Assembly: GCF_024919275.1 (NCBI RefSeq)
Contig: NZ_JANWGH010000002.1
Coordinates: 248,001 to 312,000 of the forward strand
Reading direction: 5' to 3'
Source: Algoriphagus limi
GTDB taxonomy: Bacteria; Bacteroidota; Bacteroidia; Cytophagales; Cyclobacteriaceae
Length of the DNA: 64,000 nucleotides
In this document: piece after piece, positions 1 to 9,257 of the stretch
Position numbering within the stretch: position 1 is the stretch's first letter
How the letters are laid out: every line of letters starts with the position of its first letter
The notes under the pieces: model-generated
What the model was told of the DNA's origin: nothing
Database searches by the model: none
Seen by the model: the letters and a program-made list of their open reading frames with translations, nothing else
Position numbers and translations under genes: made by a program

Positions 1-1677
1 AGTTATTTCAACAAAAACACAGGGGTAAATCTCAAAACCCGACGCATGGTTCGGGAAATTGAACGGATTGAAATCACCCTAGTCAATTCGGAGTTTGACG
101 CTCTGCTCCTCGAAAACAACCTGATCAAAAAATCTCAACCGAAGTACAATATTCTTCTTCGGGATGATAAGACCTATCCTTATTTATTGGTAACTCAGGA
201 ACCCTTTCCCCGCATTTTTCAAACACGAAAAATGATCCCGGGAAGAGGCACCTATTATGGTCCTTTTGCAAGTGTGAAGGCCATGAATAACGTATTGGAT
301 TTGATTCGTTCGCTATTTACCATCCGAACCTGTAAGCTGGATCTTTCACCCTATAAAATCCAAGAAGGAAAATATAAGGTTTGTCTTGAATACCATATTG
401 GCAATTGTCAAGGGCCTTGCGTCGGTCTGCAAAAAGAATCCGACTATCTCAAAGACTTGGATCAGGCGAAGCATATTCTAAAAGGAAATCTGGGTTTACC
501 CAAATCCTATTTCAAGCAGGAGATGCAGAAATTTGCAGAAAACCTGGAATTTGAAAAAGCCCAGCGAGCAAAGGAAAAACTTGACTTACTAGAGAAATAT
601 CAAGCCAAATCCTTGGTCGCAAACCCTACTATTCACAATCATGACATCTGTACTTTGGTTGCTGATGAAAAGTATGCTTATGTCAATTACATGCGAGTTA
701 AAAATGGAGCTCTGATTGTCTCGAAAAACGTAGAACTGAAAAAGAAACTCGACGAAACGGATGAAGAGCTTCTTTTGACGGCTTTAATTCGCCTACAGGA
801 CCAATTCCAAAGTGATGCTGAAGAAGTATTGGTTCCCTTTGAAATCGAAAATCCAATCGAAGGTTTGAATCTTGTAAATCCAAAAATCGGGGATAAAAAG
901 AAACTGATTGAGCTATCCTTGAAAAATGCACGATTCTACAAACAAGAGAAAGCATTGCTTCAGGGATTAAATAAGGATAAAAAAGATCGGGTTATCCGAC
1001 AATTACAGGAGGACTTGAGTTTGCCCGAAATTCCAGACCATATCGAATGCTTTGATAACTCAAATATTCAAGGCACAAGTCCAGTAGCCAGTATGGTTTG
1101 CTTTCTGAATGGGAAGCCGGCCGTAAAGGAATATCGACACTTTCATATCAAAACCGTCAAAGGGGCTAACGATTTCGCAAGTATGAAGGAGATCGTAGGA
1201 AGGCGCTACAAGCGCTTATTGGAAGAAGGAAAAAGCCTGCCAAAACTCATTGTGATCGATGGAGGAAAAGGTCAGCTTTCGGCTGCTGTAGAAGCTTTAC
1301 AAGAATTAGGTATCTATGGCAAAATGCCCATTATAGGTATTGCGAAACGTCTAGAGGAAATTTATTTCCCCGGTGACATGTACCCTATTCATATCGATAA
1401 AAAATCGGAAAGTCTCAGACTTTTACAAAGGATTCGGGATGAAGCTCACCGCTTTGCCATTACTTTTCACCGAAAAGTTAGAAGTAAAAATGCTTTCGGA
1501 ACCCAGCTGACAGCTATTCCCGGAATTGGAGAATCCACGGCTAATAAGTTATTAAAGCATTTCAAATCTGTGAAAAAAATCAAAGAAGCTTCAGAACAGG
1601 AGATTGAGGAAGTAATTGGAAAAAGCCGAGCGAAGGATTTATTAGAATGGATGGAAAAAAATAAAGGGAGCAATTAA
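1..1677 (+). CDS. uvrC: UvrABC excinuclease subunit C (5' end outside window)
   Basis: UvrC makes the dual incisions around DNA lesions marked by UvrA and UvrB in nucleotide excision repair. The reading frame is open from the first base, so the start lies upstream; the ATG at 46 is internal to the GIY-YIG nuclease domain (the residues before it, NLKTRRMVREIE, are typical of that domain). Following the N-terminal nuclease there is a Cys-containing segment, a UVR helical hairpin near window residues 170-205 for UvrB contact, the RNase H-like second nuclease with Asp residues in ECFDNSN and VIDGGKGQL, and a C-terminal helix-hairpin-helix (AIPGIGESTANKLLKHF). The C-terminus is complete. uvrA lies 46 kb away, so the excision genes are scattered as usual. 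Confidence 0.97.
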   Translation, partial: SYFNKNTGVNLKTRRMVREIERIEITLVNSEFDALLLENNLIKKSQPKYNILLRDDKTYPYLLVTQEPFPRIFQTRKMIPGRGTYYGPFASVKAMNNVLDLIRSLFTIRTCKLDLSPYKIQEGKYKVCLEYHIGNCQGPCVGLQKESDYLKDLDQAKHILKGNLGLPKSYFKQEMQKFAENLEFEKAQRAKEKLDLLEKYQAKSLVANPTIHNHDICTLVADEKYAYVNYMRVKNGALIVSKNVELKKKLDETDEELLLTALIRLQDQFQSDAEEVLVPFEIENPIEGLNLVNPKIGDKKKLIELSLKNARFYKQEKALLQGLNKDKKDRVIRQLQEDLSLPEIPDHIECFDNSNIQGTSPVASMVCFLNGKPAVKEYRHFHIKTVKGANDFASMKEIVGRRYKRLLEEGKSLPKLIVIDGGKGQLSAAVEALQELGIYGKMPIIGIAKRLEEIYFPGDMYPIHIDKKSESLRLLQRIRDEAHRFAITFHRKVRSKNAFGTQLTAIPGIGESTANKLLKHFKSVKKIKEASEQEIEEVIGKSRAKDLLEWMEKNKGSN

Positions 1678-1689
1678 GCTCCCTTTTTT
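1666..1689. terminator. Bidirectional intrinsic terminator between uvrC and gldN
   Basis: The arms GGGAGC (1666-1671) and GCTCCC (1678-1683) enclose AATTAA, which contains the uvrC stop codon, and are followed by six T. On the other strand the same hairpin is followed by TTTATTTTTT, so it can also end the convergent gldKLMN transcript. Confidence 0.85.
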
Positions 1690-1690
1690 A

Positions 1691-2506
1691 TTACCATTCC
1701 CAGAGGGAATTTTCAAATTCTAGTAGTTTGTACTCAAAGGCCAAAGCATCTAAGTATGCCTGCATTTCTGGATTCGGATGTTCTGGATTGACCATATCAG
1801 CAATCAAAGCTTCATCAGGGTTGGTAAATTCACGAACCACAGATCTAAATAGACGGGTATCGAAAGCCTGATCATAAGTTAAGCTTTTAGATAGATTTTG
1901 GAAGTTAATCCAACGTGCTTCAGGATGGTCCTTGAAGTAATTGTAGAAATCCTTGTATCGGATGTAACCAATGGTCTTTTCACCCGCATTGGAATTCGTT
2001 TGAGAAGGCATTACCAAGTGCAAGAACTTCACGTCGAAGACCATATCAGAGTGATGTTTGTCAAACACAAAATCCTCTTTGAAATCCAAGTAATACAATT
2101 GCTTCACGAAAATGCTATCTCCCAAGGCATTCAACCAGAAATTTTCCTGGAATTCAGCTATTGAAAGTGGCTGCGTGAAATCTTCATCACCAAAAACCTC
2201 CAAAGCATTTTCTTCAACTACGGCCTTGTAAATCTGATTGATGATTCCATTTGATTTGGTATCACCAGAACCATAGAGTGAAAGATTATACTTCTCACGA
2301 AGATCAATTCTCCTCCAAACACCGATTTGATACATTTTATCGTCTTCGCGGATTCGCTTGGACGAAAAAATAGTGTCCATCTTGAATTGACGGTCTCCAA
2401 ATCCAGAAGGATTGACACTCGTAGCTACCTGTGCTTGGGCTTCAAATGTCCAAGACACTGCTGCCATCAAGATGATAACGAAGGAATATTGAAGGATCTT
2501 TTTCAT
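1691..2506 (-). CDS. gldN: Gliding motility / type IX secretion protein GldN (PorN)
   Basis: GldN is a periplasmic protein that binds the lipoprotein GldK to form the ring-like assembly under the outer membrane, part of the type IX secretion translocon. The 271-residue product starts with a signal peptide (about residues 1-26, ending in EAQAQ) and contains the family body with aromatic-rich stretches such as GVWRRIDLREKYN. It is the last gene of the porP-gldKLMN run, 24 bases after gldM, and ends at the bidirectional terminator shared with uvrC. The assignment rests on sequence character and on the invariant gene order; the order matches porPKLMN of Porphyromonas. Confidence 0.93.
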   Translation of the reverse strand: MKKILQYSFVIILMAAVSWTFEAQAQVATSVNPSGFGDRQFKMDTIFSSKRIREDDKMYQIGVWRRIDLREKYNLSLYGSGDTKSNGIINQIYKAVVEENALEVFGDEDFTQPLSIAEFQENFWLNALGDSIFVKQLYYLDFKEDFVFDKHHSDMVFDVKFLHLVMPSQTNSNAGEKTIGYIRYKDFYNYFKDHPEARWINFQNLSKSLTYDQAFDTRLFRSVVREFTNPDEALIADMVNPEHPNPEMQAYLDALAFEYKLLEFENSLWEW

Positions 2507-2530
2507 AATCTTTAAACTTTTCGACGCTAA

Positions 2531-4144
2531 TTATTTGATCGCGATACGAATAATCTGTCTCAACTCAGACGGGATTTTATTCCCTCTAAAGTTGGTCCGT
2601 GTTACTTGGTTTACTTCGATCACGATATCGTCCCCAGGTCGGGCACTTTCAAGCAATTGACGCATAGCAAGGTTGTTTCCAGAAGTAATTCGTACAGTCT
2701 GTCTAGGAACCTCATTTCGAAGCAATCGAAGTTCACCTCCAGTTACTTCAAAGTTTGCGTCTTTAGCCATTGTTCTACCGAATGTTGGTTCTGGAACTGC
2801 TTGCAATTGCAAACCAGTCAATGAACCGATAGCCTGAGCTTGTGCGATATCAACTGGAGTTCCATTAGACATGGTAGGAACAAGTGATGGAGCTGGAACA
2901 GGCTTAATATCAAACGTTACGTCATCAATTTTATTTCCACCTGAACTTACACCGATTGTAACTTTACCGGTTGCGCCTGGAATAATAGTCACTTGACCAG
3001 GAGAGTTTCCTTTGATAGCCTGACCATTACTTACATTGAATTCAGGAGCATAGGTATTACCAAGTGCTGGAACTTCAATTAGGAGTTCGTTGGCACAATC
3101 TGCATACAACTGCTGAACCACTTCTGAAGAAACCTTCACAACTGGCTGGGCAACAAAATATTCGTATTCAACTGGTAGAACTTGATCTTCACCACCAATA
3201 TTGGTAATGATTTCACCTTGAAGTACTCTTCTTGCCAATCCTCTATCATCATATTCAGAAGCAGGAGTAGCGGTAAATTCAATTCTACCGAATCCTTTTT
3301 CGTCAACTTCGATTTGGCGACCGTCTAAAGACATAGAAGGACGAGAAGAGGAAGAAGAAGAAGCAATAAACATGGTTGCTTCAAACTTAGTACCTGCCGC
3401 TACGATATTGGAAACAGCAGAAATCTGAGCTTCAGTAATATCAGCTTTGAAATAGAAAGAACCGATAGTATTTGCAATGTTTGTAAGAGCTTCACTTTCA
3501 ATATTTAACACTTCATTTTGATACTGAGACAGCAAAGCTATTACAGCACCAACTGGAGACTTTACAAAATTCAGAGCAACAAAGCTTTTTCCATTTACCT
3601 CATTGTTATTTGCAAAAAGTGGAATTTCAGAAGCATCTAAGGCAATTCGCTCAAATTTCAAATCTGTAATTCCTACACTTGAAAGAATCTCTTCAACTTT
3701 TGTTGGATAAGCATTCAAAGTTTCTTTCAATTCTTCGCCTTTACCGGAGTTTACAAACATGTTACCGGCAACTTCTGTATTTTTCAATGCGGCATTGACG
3801 AAGTTTCCTTCTTCATTTTTCGCATTGGATTGCTCTATCAAGTCTCTTTTAAGAACTTCCAAATAATCATAAATCTCTTTGGAAGCTGCACGAATTTGCT
3901 GAGCCGCAGCAACTTTAGGAACGTCTCGTTCATTATTCCCCTGCTGCTCTACAGTATATTCGATCGAACTAACCGCATTTTGATTGTCTAAAATGTAATT
4001 GCGGGAGGTTCGCTCCATCCCATCATTGATGAGGATAAATTTCTGGAGGATCTGATTACTTACCTGGAGGGCCAACAAGGCCGTCAATACCAGGTACATC
4101 ATCCCGATCATCCGCTGTCTAGGTGTCTCTTTTACTCCTGCCAT
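2531..4144 (-). CDS. gldM: Type IX secretion motor / gliding protein GldM (PorM)
   Basis: GldM is the shaft of the proton-driven motor: one inner-membrane helix followed by a long periplasmic part that reaches the GldKN ring. The 537-residue product has a short cytoplasmic N-terminus with Arg9 (KETPRQRMIG), a transmembrane helix at about 12-34, and a periplasmic region of about 500 residues with helical first domain and later beta-rich domains. In the solved GldLM motors an Arg at position 9 faces the GldL glutamate, so this position is preserved here (family knowledge, residue seen). A serine-rich patch lies near residue 260. It follows gldL by 35 bases and precedes gldN by 24. Confidence 0.95.
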   Translation of the reverse strand: MAGVKETPRQRMIGMMYLVLTALLALQVSNQILQKFILINDGMERTSRNYILDNQNAVSSIEYTVEQQGNNERDVPKVAAAQQIRAASKEIYDYLEVLKRDLIEQSNAKNEEGNFVNAALKNTEVAGNMFVNSGKGEELKETLNAYPTKVEEILSSVGITDLKFERIALDASEIPLFANNNEVNGKSFVALNFVKSPVGAVIALLSQYQNEVLNIESEALTNIANTIGSFYFKADITEAQISAVSNIVAAGTKFEATMFIASSSSSSRPSMSLDGRQIEVDEKGFGRIEFTATPASEYDDRGLARRVLQGEIITNIGGEDQVLPVEYEYFVAQPVVKVSSEVVQQLYADCANELLIEVPALGNTYAPEFNVSNGQAIKGNSPGQVTIIPGATGKVTIGVSSGGNKIDDVTFDIKPVPAPSLVPTMSNGTPVDIAQAQAIGSLTGLQLQAVPEPTFGRTMAKDANFEVTGGELRLLRNEVPRQTVRITSGNNLAMRQLLESARPGDDIVIEVNQVTRTNFRGNKIPSELRQIIRIAIK

Positions 4145-4179
4145 TGGTTTGGTTTGTCAGTTTGGATGAATGGAATTGA

Positions 4180-4971
4180 TTACCCTTTCATAGCTGAAAG
4201 CATACCACCATAGATTTTATTTAGGGAGCTTACGTTAGCATTCAATTTCGCTAGTTCATTTTTGAATGCTTCGGTTTCCTTACCTGCTGCAGTAATGCCC
4301 TCCATAGCAGTAGTCATATTGGAGTAGAACTTGTTCAAAGCCTTCACATGACTATTAGCATCTTGCAATTCCAATTCATAGACTGCATTAAGAGCAGAAA
4401 GATTTTGAGTTACCGCCTTTACTTGGTTGTGATATTCTTTAGCATCTTGAGAAGCTGCGGACATTTCAGTAAGAGCTGCTGCAGTCTTTCCATAGGAAGC
4501 ATTCATATCAACCAATGTCTTGGCTGCGGATTTTACGTTTGTAGCATATTCATTAGTAGCAACAGCAGCATCTGCTAGGTTGCCCATTTTTTCAGCAGAG
4601 GAAGCTAGGTTTTGCATTCCCTTGCCCAAACTTTCAATTAGTTCTGGACCAACTTTCGCTTTAGAAAGCATATCGTCCAATTTTTGAGTTACACCATCAG
4701 AAGCAGCTGCTTTGGTTCTTGCTGCTCTACCTGCTCCCTCACCTCCGGCTAGCTCAGGATATACTTTCGTCCAATCTACTTCTTGAGGTCTAGGCTCAAA
4801 AGCTGATAGGAAGAAGATTACGGCCTCAGTACTCAAACCGATACCGATCATCCAGTTAGCACCTTGCCAGTCCAAAATTTTGAACATCGCACCGAGAATT
4901 ACGACAGCCGCGCCGATACCATAGATCTTCGGCATGACGTTGGAATAAAAGAAGTTGCTGTTGCTAGCCAT
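4180..4971 (-). CDS. gldL: Type IX secretion motor / gliding protein GldL (PorL)
   Basis: GldL forms the pentameric stator around GldM and couples proton flow to rotation for secretion and gliding. The 263-residue product has two transmembrane helices (about 14-33 and 38-58) followed by a cytoplasmic helical tail with repeated coiled-coil-like segments. Glu49 (IGLSTEAVIFF) lies in the second helix, at the same number as the essential proton-carrying Glu of Flavobacterium GldL, and Lys31 and Asp34 sit at the end of the first helix. The gene lies 55 bases after gldK. The motor therefore looks functional. Confidence 0.95.
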   Translation of the reverse strand: MASNSNFFYSNVMPKIYGIGAAVVILGAMFKILDWQGANWMIGIGLSTEAVIFFLSAFEPRPQEVDWTKVYPELAGGEGAGRAARTKAAASDGVTQKLDDMLSKAKVGPELIESLGKGMQNLASSAEKMGNLADAAVATNEYATNVKSAAKTLVDMNASYGKTAAALTEMSAASQDAKEYHNQVKAVTQNLSALNAVYELELQDANSHVKALNKFYSNMTTAMEGITAAGKETEAFKNELAKLNANVSSLNKIYGGMLSAMKG

Positions 4972-5026
4972 TTTTGTTGTTAGAATTAAGGTGTTTGGTT
5001 TTTTATTAAAAAGGATTGAGTTTTTC

Positions 5027-6130
5027 TTATCGTCTTCTACGCTTATTTGATTTTACGTCCATGGAACCAGATCTTCCGATAAAGGTCATCACGGTACGGA
5101 ATCCAATGTGCGCTTGAGCTACATCTTGGTATTCATAAGTTCTAGTAGAAGTTTCTAGATAGTGTGCAATATCTTTCCAGCTACCTCCACGGATTACTTT
5201 GCGTGGCTCAGTTTCCACATCATATACTGGATCCAAGTCCCAAGTTAGAGTTCTTGAAGTAGGAGAATAAGCATCCATTACCCACTCAGCGACATTTCCA
5301 GACATATTATGCAGACCAAAGCCATTTGGAGCGAATACGTCTACAGGAGCTGTATAGGCAAATCCATCATCAATGTAATTACCTCTACCAGGTTTAAAAT
5401 TTGCCATCAAGCAACCTCTCTTGTTCTTCAAATAAGGACCACCCCAAGGATATTTAGCGACATCTTTTCCTCCTTTTGCTGCGTATTCCCATTCTGCTTC
5501 AGTTGGTAGTCGGAAACTTGGAAGGTCAAATTCGAATTCATCGTTGGCATTCATATAATATGTTCTCCATTCGCAGTACTGCTTGGCTTGATCCCAAGTA
5601 ATACCCACAACCGGATAATCATCAAATGCCGGATGATCAAAATAGAATTCCATTAATGGATCACCATAATGGAAAGTAAAGCTCGTTGACCACACTGTGG
5701 TATCCGGCTTCAACTCTTCTAAATTAAATTGAGGTTCTTCTTTTAAGGTGGTTGGAGTACCATAAGTGAGTTCTCCATTTTTTACCGACTCCAAAAACTG
5801 TCGATACTTATTATTAGAGACCTCATATTTATCCATAAAAAATTCAGATACAGTAATCTGTTTGTTCATGGATGATTGAGAAAAAGCGATGTCCTCATCA
5901 GACTGTCCCATCCAAAAAGTACCGGCCTTCACAGGCACCATATCGTAAGGGAGATTTTGCTGCCACTGAGCCCGCTTAGGAACACCAGTCACTTCGCCTC
6001 TTCTGTTCAACTTTTCACTGGCTGAACCTTTCTTACTAAAAAGTCCACAACCCGGAAGAATTGTAGCGATCGCAAGACCTAAAGTTATGCTCGCTAAGCG
6101 TAGGTTAATTTTATTATACATAAATGACAT
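5027..6130 (-). CDS. gldK: Gliding motility / type IX secretion lipoprotein GldK (PorK)
   Basis: GldK is an outer-membrane lipoprotein of the type IX secretion ring and partner of GldN. It has a lipoprotein signal with lipobox ILPGC; counting from the second possible start (6121, MYNK) the lipidated Cys is residue 25. The mature part is a formylglycine-generating-enzyme-like (sulfatase-modifying factor) fold with landmarks GTFWMG, DKYEVSNNKYRQFL, RLPTEAEWEYAA, NVAEWV and VIRGGSWKD. The C-terminus is basic (SNKRRRR). Two in-frame ATG codons nine bases apart (6130 and 6121) both leave a good signal peptide. A likely promoter lies about 50 bases upstream, between porP and gldK, so gldKLMN may be transcribed both from it and by read-through from porP. 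Confidence 0.94.
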   Translation of the reverse strand: MSFMYNKINLRLASITLGLAIATILPGCGLFSKKGSASEKLNRRGEVTGVPKRAQWQQNLPYDMVPVKAGTFWMGQSDEDIAFSQSSMNKQITVSEFFMDKYEVSNNKYRQFLESVKNGELTYGTPTTLKEEPQFNLEELKPDTTVWSTSFTFHYGDPLMEFYFDHPAFDDYPVVGITWDQAKQYCEWRTYYMNANDEFEFDLPSFRLPTEAEWEYAAKGGKDVAKYPWGGPYLKNKRGCLMANFKPGRGNYIDDGFAYTAPVDVFAPNGFGLHNMSGNVAEWVMDAYSPTSRTLTWDLDPVYDVETEPRKVIRGGSWKDIAHYLETSTRTYEYQDVAQAHIGFRTVMTFIGRSGSMDVKSNKRRRR

Positions 6131-6177
6131 TTTTTATATCATCAAATGATTTTCCAGTTTAAAATCTTCTCATTCAG

Positions 6178-6211
6178 CGAAATTTAGCGGAATTTTTGAC
6201 ATTTATGCAAA
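6178..6211 (-). promoter_or_regulatory. Probable Bacteroidota-type promoter of gldKLMN
   Basis: Read on the minus strand the segment has TTTG (6211-6208), a 21-base spacer and TAAATTTC (one mismatch to TAnnTTTG). A transcript would begin near 6170, giving a leader of about 40-50 bases before gldK. Confidence 0.45.
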
Positions 6212-6275
6212 TAACCTGCCAACTTTAAAATCAATAAATTATTATTCTTTTGCGCTGAAATTTTAAAACTAAAGT

Positions 6276-7259
6276 CTAAAACCTAAACCTCGGGGTCCGC
6301 TGAATCACCCGCTGTACCTCCCGAGTTACTCCTGATAGATTATATCGTAAGAGGAGCTCATGACTGGTCGGAGACTTTGCTTCAAGACCGCTGATGACCA
6401 AGTCAAATGCATAACCTAAGGTCAAGGAATTGTCTGGCAAAAGCGAATATCCGAAAATGACTGAAAGAGATTCCTCTCCCCGAAAAGCCAATCCACCAGT
6501 AATCCGGTTTTGGTAGGTACCAATAACGCTGAGATCAAAGGAAAAATTATTAAAGGAGACAGATTTTAAGAGAAAACTTGGCTCCACTCGAAATTGCCCC
6601 ACTGGTCTGAACCTATATCCAAACAAAAGATAGGAATGATTTTCTAAAGGATTCGAGATTCCTCCATCTCCAAAATCAAAACTTGGTCTATTAATATGTC
6701 TGCTACTTAAGCCTACATAATAATTACCCCTATCAACCAAAAGACCTGCCCCAAAGTTGATATTCATAGAATTCTCCTTCCCTGAGGTCGGCAGATTGGG
6801 TTCGGGGTTGACCACAATTAATTCGCCGTAATCTAAAGAACTGGAAAACATCCCCACATAAGCCCCAAAGCTAAGTGTGGTTCGGTTAATTTGCTTATGA
6901 TAGGCACCCTGAAGATTAATCTCCAAATTGCCTGTTGCACCAATCTGATCATTGACTAGGGTAAGTCCATAGCCAATATTTTTACCTTCTAATCTGCCTT
7001 GTGCAGTCAATAGCTGCGTTACTGGTGCTCCACCTCCACCTGTAGAGGTCGCATAATTAAACCACTGGGAACGATGCAAAGCAGAAAAGCGATATCCACC
7101 TTCTTTTCCAGCAAACGCAGGATTATAATACATGCCATTAAACATGTATTGAGTAAACTGCGCATCCTGCTGGGAAAAGACCTCGCCGATAAACAGCAAA
7201 TTGATCGAAATCGCAAAAGCAAAAATATATTTCCAGCGTAAGCTCAAAATCATAACCAA
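6276..7259 (-). CDS. Type IX secretion outer-membrane protein, PorP/SprF family
   Basis: PorP/SprF proteins are outer-membrane beta-barrels of about 300-340 residues that link the GldK-GldN ring or secreted adhesins to the outer membrane. The 327-residue product has a signal peptide ending near GEVFSQ, then the family hallmark QDAQFTQYMFNGMYYNPAFAG and LHRSQWF. The rest alternates in strand-like fashion and ends in a basic RTPRFRF tail with a terminal Phe, as expected for a barrel. An ATG two codons downstream (MILSL) is an alternative start. It is next to gldK, as in Porphyromonas, so it is the core PorP rather than a cargo-linked SprF paralogue; this is inferred from position. Confidence 0.92.
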   Translation of the reverse strand: MVMILSLRWKYIFAFAISINLLFIGEVFSQQDAQFTQYMFNGMYYNPAFAGKEGGYRFSALHRSQWFNYATSTGGGGAPVTQLLTAQGRLEGKNIGYGLTLVNDQIGATGNLEINLQGAYHKQINRTTLSFGAYVGMFSSSLDYGELIVVNPEPNLPTSGKENSMNINFGAGLLVDRGNYYVGLSSRHINRPSFDFGDGGISNPLENHSYLLFGYRFRPVGQFRVEPSFLLKSVSFNNFSFDLSVIGTYQNRITGGLAFRGEESLSVIFGYSLLPDNSLTLGYAFDLVISGLEAKSPTSHELLLRYNLSGVTREVQRVIQRTPRFRF

Positions 7260-7330
7260 AGTGGCTTTTACAGATTAAAGGACTATTGTAAGGATTTTAA
7301 CTGAAAAACCACTGATTTTGATTTCTATTC

Positions 7331-8104
7331 TTACAAATTATTGGCCTTTTTTATATAAAGCTCCAAAGCACCCGTCATACTTGGGGCGTTTGGCAGAGGT
7401 GCTTCGATATCCAAAATCAAGCCTTGTTCACGTACAGCCTCTGCTGTTGTAGGACCAAAAGCAGCGATTCTTGTGGGCCCCTGCACAAAATCCGGGAAAT
7501 TAACTTTCAAGGATTTGATACCTGAAGGACTGAAAAAAGCCAAAATATCATATTTAACGTCTGCCAAATCAGAGAGATCAGCAGCAACAGTATGATAAAT
7601 AATTGCTTCAGTAAAATCTATATTGTTCTTTTCTAAATATTCTGGAATATCATCCTTTCGAATATCAGAGCATGGGAACAAATACTTTTCATTCTTATGC
7701 TTTTTGAAATAGTCAAAAAGATCCTGAGCAGTCTTTGTACCCACAAAAAGCTTTCTTTTTCGGATTACAATGTACTTCTGAAGATAATGAGCAGTCTGAT
7801 CAGAAATACAGAAGTATTTCATGTCAGGAGGCATCTCGATCTTGAACTCCTTGCAAATATTAAAAAAGTGATCGATCGCATTTCTACTGGTGAAAATCAC
7901 AGCAGTATGCTTTAGGATATCGATCTTTTGCTTTCGAAAATCCTTGGGAGAAACTGGCTGAACTTCGATAAACTGTCTGAAGTCCACTTTCAGGTTATAT
8001 TTCTCCGCTAATTGAAAGTAAGGGGAATTTTCGTTAGCTGGTTTTGGCTGGGAGACAAGAATACTTTTAACGGGTCTGAGCCTGTCCTTTGTCGATGCAG
8101 TCAT
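7331..8104 (-). CDS. hemD: Uroporphyrinogen-III synthase
   Basis: HemD closes hydroxymethylbilane to uroporphyrinogen III, the branch point to heme and siroheme. The 257-residue length and two-lobed HemD pattern fit: a start with VKSILVSQPKP, the first-lobe motif VIFTSRNAIDHFF, the second-lobe FFSPSGIKSL and the closing segment RIAAFGPTTAEAVREQG. The gene lies 22 bases after the DUF4271 gene and 71 before porP, all on the minus strand. No other heme-synthesis gene is adjacent, although hemW is just across the divergent promoter region at 10980. HemD proteins diverge strongly in sequence, so family membership is clear but activity is inferred. Confidence 0.88.
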   Translation of the reverse strand: MTASTKDRLRPVKSILVSQPKPANENSPYFQLAEKYNLKVDFRQFIEVQPVSPKDFRKQKIDILKHTAVIFTSRNAIDHFFNICKEFKIEMPPDMKYFCISDQTAHYLQKYIVIRKRKLFVGTKTAQDLFDYFKKHKNEKYLFPCSDIRKDDIPEYLEKNNIDFTEAIIYHTVAADLSDLADVKYDILAFFSPSGIKSLKVNFPDFVQGPTRIAAFGPTTAEAVREQGLILDIEAPLPNAPSMTGALELYIKKANNL

Positions 8105-8126
8105 GCTTGAATAATGCGTTTTACTT

Positions 8127-9254
8127 TTAGTATTGTCCGAAAACCATGATACCCTTAACCAAGATGAGAAAAGGCACCAATTCTGCGATGCAAAGGTAAG
8201 TAAATAAATGATATTTCTTAAAAGACAGGCGATTCATCATTGTCAAGAACAAAAATCCTATCCCTAGCAAATACATCCAAAAAAACACCTCATAGGATAG
8301 TGAAAGGAATATTTCAAGCTCGTAATAAGCATTCATCAAATAGACGAATCCGACCAGTATGAATAATAAATTAGACCAGACAATTAACCTTAAGAGATAG
8401 AAAAAATGAGGGAACTCTAATCTCGTCAAATCAAACAGGGTGGCAGTAATTCGAATCCCTATAAATTTTAGAATGGTAAGCAGCAATAAAGCAACGGCGC
8501 CAACGATCCAAAATCCCAATAGGCGATCTGAAGAATTTATCCCCCATTCCAAAAGAAAGTCCTGTTGGAAGAAAATCAGGCCCATAACTGCACCTAGAGA
8601 AGTTAAAATATTCACCAAAAAGACGAAGAGTAAAATATCCAGAGAGAAAAACTTTTGAAGGCTTCCGCTTTCTGAGAAATCCTCATCCGTGACCAATCCT
8701 CTAGGACTCAAAATCGAAAAGAAAATATAAGGATAGACTTGCCTATACCCAGCCATTAGAAATAAGGCAATCAAAAAAGCGATCAAGAAGAAATCTCGAA
8801 CCTCTTGTCGGGAAAAAACCTGACTTGAACTCGACTCATTTTGTGCTTCTCCCTCGCTAGATAATTCTAGATTTTGAGCTTTCACGGTCTTTTGAAGCAT
8901 AGGACGGACACTTCCCAATCGCTTCTTGAAATAAGTCAACTGAATGGAATCCTTTCCAAATTCCTGCCTTAAATCCTTGACTTGACGAACCAAAAAAGTG
9001 TCGCTTTTTGAAAAAAACCAAAGTCTTTCCCCTTCAAAAACCAAGGTTTGTTGAGGCACTTCCATCACCAAATAAGCCTCGGGAAACTGCTCCAAATCCA
9101 CCCATTGATCGAGACGATTGGATGAAGAAAACCAGTTTTTGACCTCCTCTCGCTTCCATGCATCGGTCATATCCTCTAGGACTTGGGCTCGAAGAAGCAT
9201 CAATCCCGAACTGAAAAAAAGAAGAAGAAGTAAAACTGAAAACCTAAACTTCAT
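8127..9254 (-). CDS. DUF4271 multi-pass membrane protein
   Basis: This 375-residue protein of unknown function has a signal-like N-terminus (residues 1-24, ending LRAQ), a hydrophilic extracytoplasmic part of about 120 residues, and then about six membrane helices from residue 150 to the end (for example DFFLIAFLIALFLMAGY and LLGFWIVGAVALLLLTIL). That layout and the neighbourhood with hemD match the DUF4271 family of Bacteroidota. It starts three bases after the Omp85-like gene ends and is followed by hemD after 22 bases, so the three are probably co-transcribed with the secretion cluster. A link to secretion or envelope assembly is only inferred from position. Confidence 0.8.
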   Translation of the reverse strand: MKFRFSVLLLLLFFSSGLMLLRAQVLEDMTDAWKREEVKNWFSSSNRLDQWVDLEQFPEAYLVMEVPQQTLVFEGERLWFFSKSDTFLVRQVKDLRQEFGKDSIQLTYFKKRLGSVRPMLQKTVKAQNLELSSEGEAQNESSSSQVFSRQEVRDFFLIAFLIALFLMAGYRQVYPYIFFSILSPRGLVTDEDFSESGSLQKFFSLDILLFVFLVNILTSLGAVMGLIFFQQDFLLEWGINSSDRLLGFWIVGAVALLLLTILKFIGIRITATLFDLTRLEFPHFFYLLRLIVWSNLLFILVGFVYLMNAYYELEIFLSLSYEVFFWMYLLGIGFLFLTMMNRLSFKKYHLFTYLCIAELVPFLILVKGIMVFGQY

Positions 9255-9257
9255 AAA